NCBI GenBank assembly: GCA_019695215.1
Contig: JAIBAK010000035.1
Coordinates: 1 to 37,868, forward strand
From: Bacteroidia bacterium
GTDB lineage: Bacteria; Bacteroidota; Bacteroidia; UKL13-3
Direction: 5' to 3'
DNA: 37,868 nucleotides
Made by a program: the position numbers and the translations under genes. The notes under the pieces are model-generated. The model saw only the letters and a program-made list of their open reading frames with translations, ran no database searches and was not told where the DNA came from. Numbering within the stretch: position 1 is the stretch's first letter; each line of letters opens with the position of its first letter. Shown here piece by piece: positions 1 to 7,250 of the stretch.

Positions 1-51
1 TTACAAAACTATACGAATCGGGGTAATATTCATGTTCAGTTATGCACCATA

Positions 52-1311
52 TCAGGCCGGTTTGTGTTCCTTACTCAACACCAGCACCACACCCGATATC
101 AGCGCAAAGGTGGCAAGTATGGCATAGGCATAGGTCATGTGTGAACCGGTTTGGAAAAAAGCCATGGAGAAAATAAAAATGAAAACAGAGCGTGTGGCAA
201 CATTGGCCAGGTTAAAAATACTGTTTACCCGCCCGATTAATTCATTAGGCACGTGATTAAAAATATAGGTAAGGCGCAGTACCCTGATGCCGGCATTGGT
301 AAAACCCAGAATAACGGATACCGTGTACAGGATTAACACCGAGCTGCTGGCAGCACACCAGTAAAAAATGGCTGCGGTAATAAAAGTAAGCAGTATCACT
401 CCCGTGCGCGTTTGTTTTTCTTTAAACAGTTTCGCCACAAAAAGACCGGCCAGCACAGCACCTGCAGCATAAATGGTGTCGGCAATGGCAAATACACTTC
501 CTTTCTCGTTCAGGTGTTGGCCCACATAACCCGGAAGTACTGCATGAATTTCAACGATGAGCATGGCAAATACCGAGTACGAAAACAAACCGAAAAGCAG
601 CACGTGCACATGATTTTTTAAAAAAGCAAAACCCGTGGTGATACGTTTAATCACCGACCCGTGTTCAATTAACGATTTGGTGAGCGGCTTATATTTCATA
701 AATACTATAAGCAGGCAGGCTATAAAGTAAGTGGCCGCATCTGCTGCAAATATTTTTTCAATAGGCCATTGCTCTATACTGAATGGAACAATAAAGTGCA
801 TTCCCCCTAAATGAAAATCGAGATTGGTGTTGATTCCTTCAAGCAGCAAAGCAGCCAGCCCGCCTGAAAGAACAGAAACTGTTTGCCCTGTTACTTCAAT
901 ATTGGAATTTACCTTCTGGTAATTATTTTTTTCGCTCAACTGCTGGCTCAGGGCATACAGAGCCGGGTAATGAATATTGTAGTTGAGCATGGTTACGGCA
1001 AACACCAAAACAATACTCAGATTATTGGCCCCCGCAGCATAACCCTGCCACGATGACCAGCCCACCAGCAGGCCGCACACTAAATTCAGTAACAGAAAAA
1101 CATATTTACGGTTGAAACGGTCAATTAAAGCACCTGCATACAGTCCCCAAAAAAGGGTGATGATGGTTATTACCCCGTAAGAGAAATTAAAAAATCCGCT
1201 TTGCTGGGTGCGGGTAAAATACCACGGAATAGCCAACATGCTGATGCCCTGCGAAAATCCTGAAACGGCATTAGCAGCAAATAATAAACGCAGGGAGTGG
1301 CGATTTTGCAT
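52..1311 (-). CDS. MFS-type transporter
   Basis: Predicted 419-aa inner-membrane permease of the major facilitator superfamily. About ten to twelve hydrophobic segments run through the protein, and the loop after the second segment carries the MFS-like signature GALIDRFNRK (small residues, D, R, basic end). The substrate cannot be read from the sequence; the nearest general type is the drug/metabolite efflux MFS group. A TTG codon 12 bases further upstream (1321-1323) is open, but the ATG at 1309-1311 gives a normal N-terminus (MQNRHSLRLLF) and lies just after a strong -7 box at 1321-1328, so I chose the ATG. It is divergent from recX with a 60-base gap and is probably transcribed alone. Confidence 0.85.
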   Translation of the reverse strand: MQNRHSLRLLFAANAVSGFSQGISMLAIPWYFTRTQQSGFFNFSYGVITIITLFWGLYAGALIDRFNRKYVFLLLNLVCGLLVGWSSWQGYAAGANNLSIVLVFAVTMLNYNIHYPALYALSQQLSEKNNYQKVNSNIEVTGQTVSVLSGGLAALLLEGINTNLDFHLGGMHFIVPFSIEQWPIEKIFAADAATYFIACLLIVFMKYKPLTKSLIEHGSVIKRITTGFAFLKNHVHVLLFGLFSYSVFAMLIVEIHAVLPGYVGQHLNEKGSVFAIADTIYAAGAVLAGLFVAKLFKEKQTRTGVILLTFITAAIFYWCAASSSVLILYTVSVILGFTNAGIRVLRLTYIFNHVPNELIGRVNSIFNLANVATRSVFIFIFSMAFFQTGSHMTYAYAILATFALISGVVLVLSKEHKPA

Positions 1312-1320
1312 AAAGGCGTG

Positions 1321-1328
1321 CAAAAGTA
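1321..1328 (-). promoter_or_regulatory. Bacteroidota -7 box for the MFS gene
   Basis: On the minus strand this reads TACTTTTG, an exact match to the Bacteroidota -7 consensus TAnnTTTG. It ends only nine bases before the chosen ATG, which would give an almost leaderless mRNA. No clear -33 TTG is seen at normal spacing. Confidence 0.5.
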
Positions 1329-1371
1329 CTGTTTCCTTTCGCGTTTATAAAATGAGTATTTTGCAAAAGCA

Positions 1372-1848
1372 ATGAAACAGCAAGGCAAGGTGTACACGGT
1401 TTCTCAGGCAGTAGAAAAAGCACGTAGTTATTGTGCTTATCAGGAGCGGTGTCATCAGGAACTGCGCGCCAAATTGTATGAATGGGAATTGCGAACCCAT
1501 GAGGTGGAGCAGGTAATAGCTGCCATGATTGAAGAGGGTTTTTTAAATGAAGAGCGTTTTGCCAAAGCTTTTGCCGGAGGAAAATTCAGGGTAAAACACT
1601 GGGGCCGCAATAAAATAAAAGCCGAACTTAAAGCCCGGAAAATTTCGGATTACTGCATAAAAGCCTCGATGGCTGAGATAGATGAGGAAGTTTATGAGCG
1701 GGTAATGATTAAAGAACTGGAAAAAAAAATGAAGCAGCTGCGCGACCGGAATCAGCTGGTGAAAAACATGAAGGTATCGCGCTATCTGATGGCCAGGGGT
1801 TTTGAAGCAGAAATGGTGTGGGAATACCTGCGTAAAAACTACACATAA
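1372..1848 (+). CDS. recX: RecX family regulatory protein
   Basis: A 158-aa protein with the length and helical, charged character of RecX, a small cytoplasmic modulator that binds RecA filaments and limits recombinase activity. The recognisable RecX core includes an ALRAKLYEWE-like segment near residues 30-40 (here ELRAKLYEWELR), the region IEEGFLNEERFAKAFAGGKF around residues 53-72 and GRNKIKAELKARKIS around residues 80-95, three-helix units typical of the family. The ATG at 1372 lies 60 bases from the divergent MFS start. recA is not in the window, so the link is by family only. No clear terminator follows; the next gene has its own promoter. Confidence 0.88.
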   Translation: MKQQGKVYTVSQAVEKARSYCAYQERCHQELRAKLYEWELRTHEVEQVIAAMIEEGFLNEERFAKAFAGGKFRVKHWGRNKIKAELKARKISDYCIKASMAEIDEEVYERVMIKELEKKMKQLRDRNQLVKNMKVSRYLMARGFEAEMVWEYLRKNYT

Positions 1849-1911
1849 AAATATAACATACAAAAGTGGAAAGATTTATATTTTCATTCATCAATTAAAT
1901 TACTTTTTGGC

Positions 1912-1919
1912 TAATTTTG
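1912..1919 (+). promoter_or_regulatory. Bacteroidota -7 box for the fasciclin gene
   Basis: TAATTTTG matches TAnnTTTG exactly and ends 32 bases before the ATG at 1952. The flanks are very AT-rich. No convincing -33 TTG was found. Confidence 0.55.
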
Positions 1920-1951
1920 TTGCCAATTAAAAAATAAAAGTAAATTATATC

Positions 1952-2620
1952 ATGAGAAAATTCGCTTATCCTTTATTCGTAGCCGGAGCATTATTTCTGG
2001 CTGCCTGCGGTGGAGAGAAACCAGCCGAAGCTACTGCTGAAGCTACTGATTCAACCGCTACTGCATCAACCGAAGAAACCGCACCGGCTCCTGAAGCTAC
2101 TGCTACCGAAGAAGCTGCTCCTGCTGCCGAGGCATCGGCTCCTGCTTCAACCTCAACTTCAGCCCCTGCTGCTAAAGAAAAGAAATCTGCTCCTGCAGCA
2201 GCTCCTACCAAAAAAATCATTGGTACTGCTACCGATTTAGGTCGTTTCAGCGAATTGGCTAATGCCATGACCGCAACAGGTTTAGGTCAGATTTTAGGGG
2301 AAGACGGACCATTTGTTATTTTCGCTCCGAACGATGAGGCATTTGCTAAAATTGACCCCGCTCAAAAAGCCATGTTCTTCAAGCCTGAGAACAAACAAAA
2401 GCTTATCAATGTCATGAAACTGCATGTTACTAAAGGCCGCAGCACCATTGAAAGCCTTGAAGGAACAAAAGTAGTTACCTTCAATGGTAAATTACTTCCA
2501 GTAAAGAAAACAGCTAATGGATTCACCGTAGGTAAAGCCAATGTAGTAAAAGCTAATATTGCTGCTACCAATGGAATGATTCATGAAATTGATGCCGTAT
2601 TGCTTCCTGCTGACTATTAG
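1952..2620 (+). CDS. Fasciclin (FAS1) domain lipoprotein
   Basis: A 222-aa exported lipoprotein. Residues 1-18 are a signal peptide ending in a lipobox LAAC with Cys19 as the predicted lipidated residue. Residues 20 to about 85 are a low-complexity Ala/Glu/Thr/Pro/Ser linker that should hold the domain away from the membrane. Residues about 90-222 form one FAS1 domain, with the H1-like segment GPFVIFAPNDEAF and the H2-like segment NGMIHEIDAVLLP near the C-terminus. FAS1 domains are cell-surface adhesion modules; the ligand here is unknown. The gene has its own -7 box and a strong terminator, so it looks monocistronic. The skewed composition of the linker comes from simple codon repeats (gct/gca/gaa). 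Confidence 0.9.
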   Translation: MRKFAYPLFVAGALFLAACGGEKPAEATAEATDSTATASTEETAPAPEATATEEAAPAAEASAPASTSTSAPAAKEKKSAPAAAPTKKIIGTATDLGRFSELANAMTATGLGQILGEDGPFVIFAPNDEAFAKIDPAQKAMFFKPENKQKLINVMKLHVTKGRSTIESLEGTKVVTFNGKLLPVKKTANGFTVGKANVVKANIAATNGMIHEIDAVLLPADY

Positions 2621-2640
2621 TAGTTAACTAAAAAATAAAC

Positions 2641-2671
2641 AAAAAAGCGCAGCCTTTGGTTGCGCTTTTTT
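2641..2671 (+). terminator. Intrinsic terminator after fasciclin gene
   Basis: Perfect 11-base arms (AAAAAAGCGCA at 2641-2651 and TGCGCTTTTTT at 2661-2671) around a 9-base loop, followed by more T. It begins 20 bases after the stop codon. Confidence 0.9.
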
Positions 2672-2703
2672 TATGCAACAAACATTTTACGTCAGGATTC
2701 GTT

Positions 2704-2711
2704 TACATTTG
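2704..2711 (+). promoter_or_regulatory. Bacteroidota -7 box for the nfu gene
   Basis: TACATTTG matches TAnnTTTG exactly and ends 21 bases before the ATG at 2733. It sits just downstream of the previous gene's terminator, so the next gene is an independent unit. Confidence 0.6.
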
Positions 2712-2732
2712 TAGAATCATTCTAAATAAAAC

Positions 2733-3305
2733 ATGAGCGAATTACAACAAATACTCACCATTTACACCGAGGCTACCCCTAACCCCGAAACCATGAAATA
2801 CGTGGCGAGCAAAATGATTTTGCCGGGTGAGAGTGCCGATTTTCCTACCCGCGAGAGTGCGCAGCAATCGCCACTGGCTAAAAAATTATTTGAATTTAAT
2901 TTTGTTGAAGGGGTATTTGTGATGAACAACTTTGTAACGGTAACCAAAAACAAAACTGTCGACTGGTTTGATATTAATCCCATATTGAAAGAATTCATTA
3001 AAGGGTTTGTGGAATCAGATGAACAGGCCGTACTAAAGCCCGACACACAGGATATGTATGACGAAAACGATCCGGAAGTGGTACAAAAAATAAAAGAGTT
3101 GCTGGAGACACACGTAAAGCCTGCCGTTGAAATGGATGGCGGTGCCATATCATTTAAATCATATGACCAGGGTAAAGTTACCGTAACCCTTAAGGGTTCG
3201 TGCAGCGGTTGCCCTTCATCAACCGTTACATTAAAGGCAGGTATAGAAGGATTGCTTAAGCGCATGGTGCCCGAAGTAACGGAAGTGGTAGCCGAGGCGA
3301 TGTAA
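2733..3305 (+). CDS. NifU-like Fe-S cluster carrier protein (Nfu type)
   Basis: A 190-aa cytoplasmic protein with two domains. Residues about 8-95 are the Nfu N-terminal domain (TEATPNPETMKYV near residue 12; FVEGVFVMNNFVTVTK near 57). Residues about 113-188 are the NifU C-terminal domain, with the cluster-ligating motif CSGC at residues 157-160 after the typical stretch VKPAVEMDGGAISF. Proteins of this layout carry a bridging 4Fe-4S cluster and deliver it to apo-enzymes. Length and order are normal for the family. It has its own promoter and terminator and is convergent with the large surface-protein gene ending at 3871. Confidence 0.92.
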   Translation: MSELQQILTIYTEATPNPETMKYVASKMILPGESADFPTRESAQQSPLAKKLFEFNFVEGVFVMNNFVTVTKNKTVDWFDINPILKEFIKGFVESDEQAVLKPDTQDMYDENDPEVVQKIKELLETHVKPAVEMDGGAISFKSYDQGKVTVTLKGSCSGCPSSTVTLKAGIEGLLKRMVPEVTEVVAEAM

Positions 3306-3334
3306 GAAATTTTTAAGTTGCCTGAATAAAAAGT

Positions 3335-3367
3335 AAAAAGGGAGCTGATGAGGCTCCCTTTTTTTTT
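3335..3367 (+). terminator. Intrinsic terminator after nfu gene
   Basis: GGGAGC at 3340-3345 pairs with GCTCCC at 3353-3358 around a 7-base loop, with five A before and nine T after. It is also the left end of a ~180 bp direct repeat, so a second, weaker copy occurs at 3672-3696. Confidence 0.88.
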
Positions 3368-3519
3368 CGCTATTACCTGCGATGCCAACTGAAACATCCT
3401 CACACAAGCGCGCAGAGGCACCCTGAGCGTAGCCGAAGGGTGAACTCCCGCCAATCCAATGACACCGGCATATTGCAGGCCATAGAAATTTATATTAATT
3501 TAGCGGTTAATGAGTGCAT
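3340..3519. repeat. Direct repeat copy 1 (~180 bp)
   Basis: This segment recurs at 3671-3848 in the same orientation. Comparing the two by eye from the shared CGCTATTA to GAG.GCAT gives about eight mismatches in roughly 150 bases. It starts with the nfu terminator, contains a REP-like palindrome at 3419-3442 and ends with the AT-rich tail AATTTATATTAATTTAGCGG. No coding capacity is evident. Confidence 0.9.
3419..3442. repeat. REP-like palindrome (CCCTGAGCGTAGCCGAAGGG type)
   Basis: The core CACCCT...AGGGTG gives a 6-bp stem around GAGCGTAGCCGA. This sequence type (CCCTGAGCGTAG[CT]CGAAGGG) is, from my general knowledge, a very widespread interspersed element of bacterial genomes that shows up as a PERSRR string in spurious translations; a PERSRR-containing false ORF spans the second copy here. 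Confidence 0.7.
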
Positions 3520-3616
3520 ACAGAAAAACCACAGCGAATGAACTTTTTTACGTAAGCTTAACCACCCATATTGCTCATCATTCAAATCTTAAAGTTTTAT
3601 GAACAAGGATACAGGG

Positions 3617-3631
3617 ATAGCCAAAGGCTAT
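3617..3631. repeat. Small perfect hairpin
   Basis: ATAGCC and GGCTAT pair perfectly around AAA. It lies in the unique spacer between the two long direct repeats, 14 bases left of another hairpin. Confidence 0.6.
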
Positions 3632-3645
3632 TGTGATAACATACA

Positions 3646-3660
3646 CTCGCGGCACGCGAG
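3646..3660. repeat. Small GC-rich perfect hairpin
   Basis: CTCGCG and CGCGAG pair perfectly around GCA. It is unusually GC-rich for this AT-rich intergenic stretch and sits just before the second direct repeat copy. Confidence 0.6.
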
Positions 3661-3670
3661 CGATGGCGGG

Positions 3671-3848
3671 GGGAGCTGAGGAGGCTCCTTTTTTTTCGCT
3701 ATTAGATGCGATGCCAACTGAAACATCCTCACACAAGCGCGCAGAGGTACCCTGAGCGTAGCCGAAGGGTGAACTTCCGCCAATCCAATTACACCGGCAT
3801 ATTGCAGACCATGGAAATTTATATTAATTTAGCGGTTAATGAGAGCAT
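3671..3848. repeat. Direct repeat copy 2 (~178 bp)
   Basis: Second copy of the segment at 3340-3519. The terminator-like hairpin at its left end has a shorter stem (GGAGC 3672-3676 with GCTCC 3684-3688, then eight T). The REP-like palindrome is at 3748-3771, with T instead of C as the first stem base. The copy ends 23 bases before the stop codon of the convergent surface-protein gene. The 3306-3870 stretch as a whole contains no gene that I can support. Confidence 0.9.
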
Positions 3849-3870
3849 GCATGGAAACCCCTTCTCTCAA

Positions 3871-6800
3871 TTACTCCTTCATCAATTTTATTATCGTTCG
3901 TTCGTTGTTTTCTGTGGTAATCACTGCCAGGTAAATTCCTTTGGCCAGTTCTGAAATATTCAGGGTAGATTCGGTTCCGGTAAATATTTCCTGCAGGGTC
4001 ATTTTTCCGGTGTAGTCAAATAATTCAACAAGGTATTTTCCCGGCCTATTGCATTGTACGGTGAAATTTTCGTGAGAAGGATTTGGAAAAATGTGAACGG
4101 ATTCGGGTACGCCTTCGTTTGCTTTTATTCCCGAAGTGTTGGGATTAACTGAAATAAATGCAGGTGCTGTAAGGGAATCGCTGCATGTAATGCCTGCCTG
4201 TGTTTTGCGAGTGGTGAGGCGCACATTGTAAACCCCAGCGTTGACAAAAGTATAAACCGGATTTTGAACAAAACTCGAATAGTTAAAACCAACAAACGGA
4301 TTACTGAATAACCATTCATATGTTCCCGGCTGTCCGGAGGAATTGTCATAAAAATATATCGTAAGCGGTGCCGTTCCGCTTAGTGGATTAGCGCTGAACA
4401 TAGAAAGTGGATTGCCTACAATGGTAAAGGTGGCCGAGTCCTGACTCATGCATCCGTGAGGCAAAGTGTAAAAGGTATAAAAATATTTATGGGTACCGGG
4501 TCCGGCACAAGAAAGGTAAAAGACATTTCCCGAAAAACAATTTCCCGATGGGCTGTACCAATATCCGTTTCCACCACTTTGAGGCAATGCAGTAAAAGAG
4601 GCCGTGCCCTGACTAAGGCAATAGTTGGGGGCATGTGTTAAAGTAATGGCAGCCGGAGCACCCACGTTGATGGTGGTGGAGTCTTTGCTTACACAGTTAA
4701 ATGTGTCGGTAGTAAAGGTGTAATACACTTTGTGAATTCCGGTTCCGGCACAGGCGGCATTAAAAATATTGGAACTGATGCAGCCATTAGATGAACTGCT
4801 CCACACTCCTGTACCGGCAGGTAGTGATGTTTGCGTGAGAGTGAGTGGCACACTGTTGTCATAGTTGCATTTGTAACCGGGAGGGTTAATAGTAACGGTT
4901 GCTTTGTTTCCTACAATCACCACCATGGTATCCCAGTCGGTACACACTAAACTTCCATACGTAAAATAGGATTGCAGCCTGTAGGTGGTGGTTACCGTTG
5001 GGGCAACATTTGGCGTAGCAAGAGTTAAACTATTGCGATACCAGATATTAGTAGCACCTGATACTCCAGCTAAGGTGATGAGTTTGCCAGCGCAGTTGTA
5101 TTGGTCGGGGCCAAGGTTGGCATCTGGAACCGGTTTTACATTAAGTGTAATGCTGTCAGAAGCAAAACAGGTAGAGTCCGGATTCCATACTTTAATGATA
5201 TATTTTCCCGAGTCTTTTTCAATAATCTGTCGGGTAGTTTTTCCATTACTCCAATAATATTTGATAGCACTGTCATTTATTACGGGACTTACCTGTAATG
5301 TTGCCATTGAATTGTTGTTACAGATATTAATCGGGGAAGTTACGGGTTGCAGGGCAATCTGCTTGTTCAAAGTAATTTTTATGGAATCACTCAAAGTACA
5401 TTCTGACGAATTATAAACCAATACCCTATAAGTTAATACCCGTTTAACGTAATTGGAGTTGTTGTTTGTATCCGCCACATTTATTACAGCTGTAGTATCT
5501 GCCAGCGTTATACTGTTACTTCCTTCATTTTTTCTCCATTTGTACCATAATGTACCGTTGGTGTTCTGAGGTACACAGGTAATGGATGTAGCCAATCTGT
5601 AGCAAGCGGCAGTGTCATTACTTTTGTATCCCAGTGCAAGTTGGCAAATGGTCACGGTGTCCCACTTGGTAATGGTGCAAGCACTCAGGGTGAATGTTAA
5701 GCGCACTACATAGGTTCCATTTTGAGTAAAAGTATGGGTACAGACGGGCGTAGTATAGGTAGTGGCTCCGCTTAAACTGAATTGGCCATTATTCATTCCG
5801 GAAACGGTCCATTGATAGCTGCCGGTGGTTCCGGTATCTGTTCGTACAAATTGAAACTGCCGGTCAAAATCAGAAAGAATGGTTCTTTTGATATATCCCT
5901 GTATTTGATTGGTACCAACTCTAAAACCAATAACCCGGGTGCTAGCGCCTAATACGGGGCAATTGTCATCAGTAGCTTTAACCCCAATATAGTAGGGCAA
6001 CGTACTTACCTGTTGCAAAGAGGGAGTCCAGCAAAAAACGGCACTGTCTTCACGTAAGGTTTTGGTAGCAGCATTGGCTGAATAGAACGATCCGTTAACT
6101 GGATTCGAAAGCAAATAAATACCGGTTGTATCAGAATTTAAGGAAGTTGAATCTTTGTCTCTTGCACGCAGTGTGACGCAGGACGGAACCAGTGCACACA
6201 CGGTAAAAATCCATGGGCCGCTTTTACTTCCATTAATTTCTAGTTCAGGGGGATTGTTAGGCGGACACGAATAAGTATAAAATTGTACATCCCTCCTGAT
6301 ACAAGATATTTTTTGATAAGTGCCATTCACTATTCGCCACTCCGATATTTTAAATGCGAGGGCCGGTTGTTGCTGCCCCATTGGGGTAAATCCTAGATCC
6401 CCGCTGAATATATTAAGATTAAATCCTGCCGGAAATGCAAGTGATGCGTTGGGAAATCCTAAAAAAGTTAATGGTTTAAGTGAATCAAAGCTGTTAGTAA
6501 AACCCACGCCTAAATTCTCTCCTGCCAGTGGTTTGGCCATTTCTGTAACAATGGAATCATGATCTGTGCTGTCAGATGCCCCGTTATTGTACCACACACC
6601 CTGACCGGAACAAAGAACTGCAACGGGTAAATTTTTAAATTTAGGAGCCGTGTTAATTAAACATCGGTTCACTTCAGCATCTATGTAAAAACTCCCAACA
6701 TTAACGTTGGTTACATTTGCATTTCTGCAACATTCCTGAAAATAAATTCGCAACCAGCAGCAGGCGTTTAAGGATGCCTTCATAAAGGCAGAGTCTACCC

Positions 6801-7152
6801 TTAAGGTTGTATCATAAATATGTTCTTCAATGCCATAAGGGAAGCTTCCCCCGGTACAAACCGATTGTTGCCCATTGCACATGAAATTGATCGGGCTATA
6901 TGATTTTTTTGTTATATAAATGCTTTTTGGTGATATGGACGGACAGGACATGGATTTGATGGTAACCTGAGCTAGATTCGAAAGTGGACTTCCATTGCAG
7001 TCTCGATATAATTTTAGTGTGATCCGAATCGAATCATTTGATTTAATCTGATATTCTATGGTTCCGCCTGCCATATGCGAAGCAAATGCTTTGGAAAAAA
7101 AAACCACAAAAAACAGGACGATAAACAGACGCTTTATATAAGAAGAGGTCAT
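3871..7152 (-). CDS. Large T9SS-sorted surface protein, PKD-containing (1093 aa)
   Basis: Predicted secreted surface protein. Residues 1 to about 24 are a signal peptide (cleavage after AFA). A Cys-rich N-terminal domain follows, beginning SHMAGGTIEY and including LYRDCNGSP and CCWLRIYFQECCRN; the same domain opens the neighbouring 2009-aa paralogue and is a type I recall from other Bacteroidota surface proteins, with no known function. The middle is a set of Ig/PKD-like beta domains rich in Cys, Asn, Thr and Ser. A PKD-like domain lies near residues 910-1000. The last ~80 residues are a T9SS type A sorting domain (IFPNPSHENFTVQC..., GKYLVELFDYTGK, ending IIKLMKE). Transport across the outer membrane by T9SS and surface attachment or release are expected. 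It is a tandem duplicate of the next gene upstream, 98 bases away. The ATG at 7150-7152 directly precedes the signal peptide. Confidence 0.88.
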   Translation of the reverse strand: MTSSYIKRLFIVLFFVVFFSKAFASHMAGGTIEYQIKSNDSIRITLKLYRDCNGSPLSNLAQVTIKSMSCPSISPKSIYITKKSYSPINFMCNGQQSVCTGGSFPYGIEEHIYDTTLRVDSAFMKASLNACCWLRIYFQECCRNANVTNVNVGSFYIDAEVNRCLINTAPKFKNLPVAVLCSGQGVWYNNGASDSTDHDSIVTEMAKPLAGENLGVGFTNSFDSLKPLTFLGFPNASLAFPAGFNLNIFSGDLGFTPMGQQQPALAFKISEWRIVNGTYQKISCIRRDVQFYTYSCPPNNPPELEINGSKSGPWIFTVCALVPSCVTLRARDKDSTSLNSDTTGIYLLSNPVNGSFYSANAATKTLREDSAVFCWTPSLQQVSTLPYYIGVKATDDNCPVLGASTRVIGFRVGTNQIQGYIKRTILSDFDRQFQFVRTDTGTTGSYQWTVSGMNNGQFSLSGATTYTTPVCTHTFTQNGTYVVRLTFTLSACTITKWDTVTICQLALGYKSNDTAACYRLATSITCVPQNTNGTLWYKWRKNEGSNSITLADTTAVINVADTNNNSNYVKRVLTYRVLVYNSSECTLSDSIKITLNKQIALQPVTSPINICNNNSMATLQVSPVINDSAIKYYWSNGKTTRQIIEKDSGKYIIKVWNPDSTCFASDSITLNVKPVPDANLGPDQYNCAGKLITLAGVSGATNIWYRNSLTLATPNVAPTVTTTYRLQSYFTYGSLVCTDWDTMVVIVGNKATVTINPPGYKCNYDNSVPLTLTQTSLPAGTGVWSSSSNGCISSNIFNAACAGTGIHKVYYTFTTDTFNCVSKDSTTINVGAPAAITLTHAPNYCLSQGTASFTALPQSGGNGYWYSPSGNCFSGNVFYLSCAGPGTHKYFYTFYTLPHGCMSQDSATFTIVGNPLSMFSANPLSGTAPLTIYFYDNSSGQPGTYEWLFSNPFVGFNYSSFVQNPVYTFVNAGVYNVRLTTRKTQAGITCSDSLTAPAFISVNPNTSGIKANEGVPESVHIFPNPSHENFTVQCNRPGKYLVELFDYTGKMTLQEIFTGTESTLNISELAKGIYLAVITTENNERTIIKLMKE

Positions 7153-7250
7153 TGGCTTTATATTATATTCGAAGATGTGTTAAATTCGATTAAATCGCAA
7201 GAAAAAGGACACTTAATTTACCGTTTATCATCGCTCCCTTTTTCTGCAAA

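Noticed and set aside
1..51. A 10-codon minus-strand frame from 33 to 1 at the left edge
   Set aside because: Far too short, with no start context or pattern; the left 51 bases hold no supportable gene.
1360..1371. Possible -7 box TATTTTG before recX
   Set aside because: It is a base short of TAnnTTTG and directly next to the ATG; no exact box was found for recX.
1966..2268. A 100-codon Ala/Val/Ser-rich minus-strand ORF inside the fasciclin gene
   Set aside because: It is the antisense shadow of the Ala/Glu/Thr-rich linker; the plus-strand frame has a signal peptide, a lipobox and a FAS1 domain.
3706..3954. An 82-codon plus-strand ORF with a PERSRR string
   Set aside because: It is a read-through of the second direct repeat and its REP-like palindrome into the 3' end of the antisense surface gene; the PERSRR string is a known by-product of that element.
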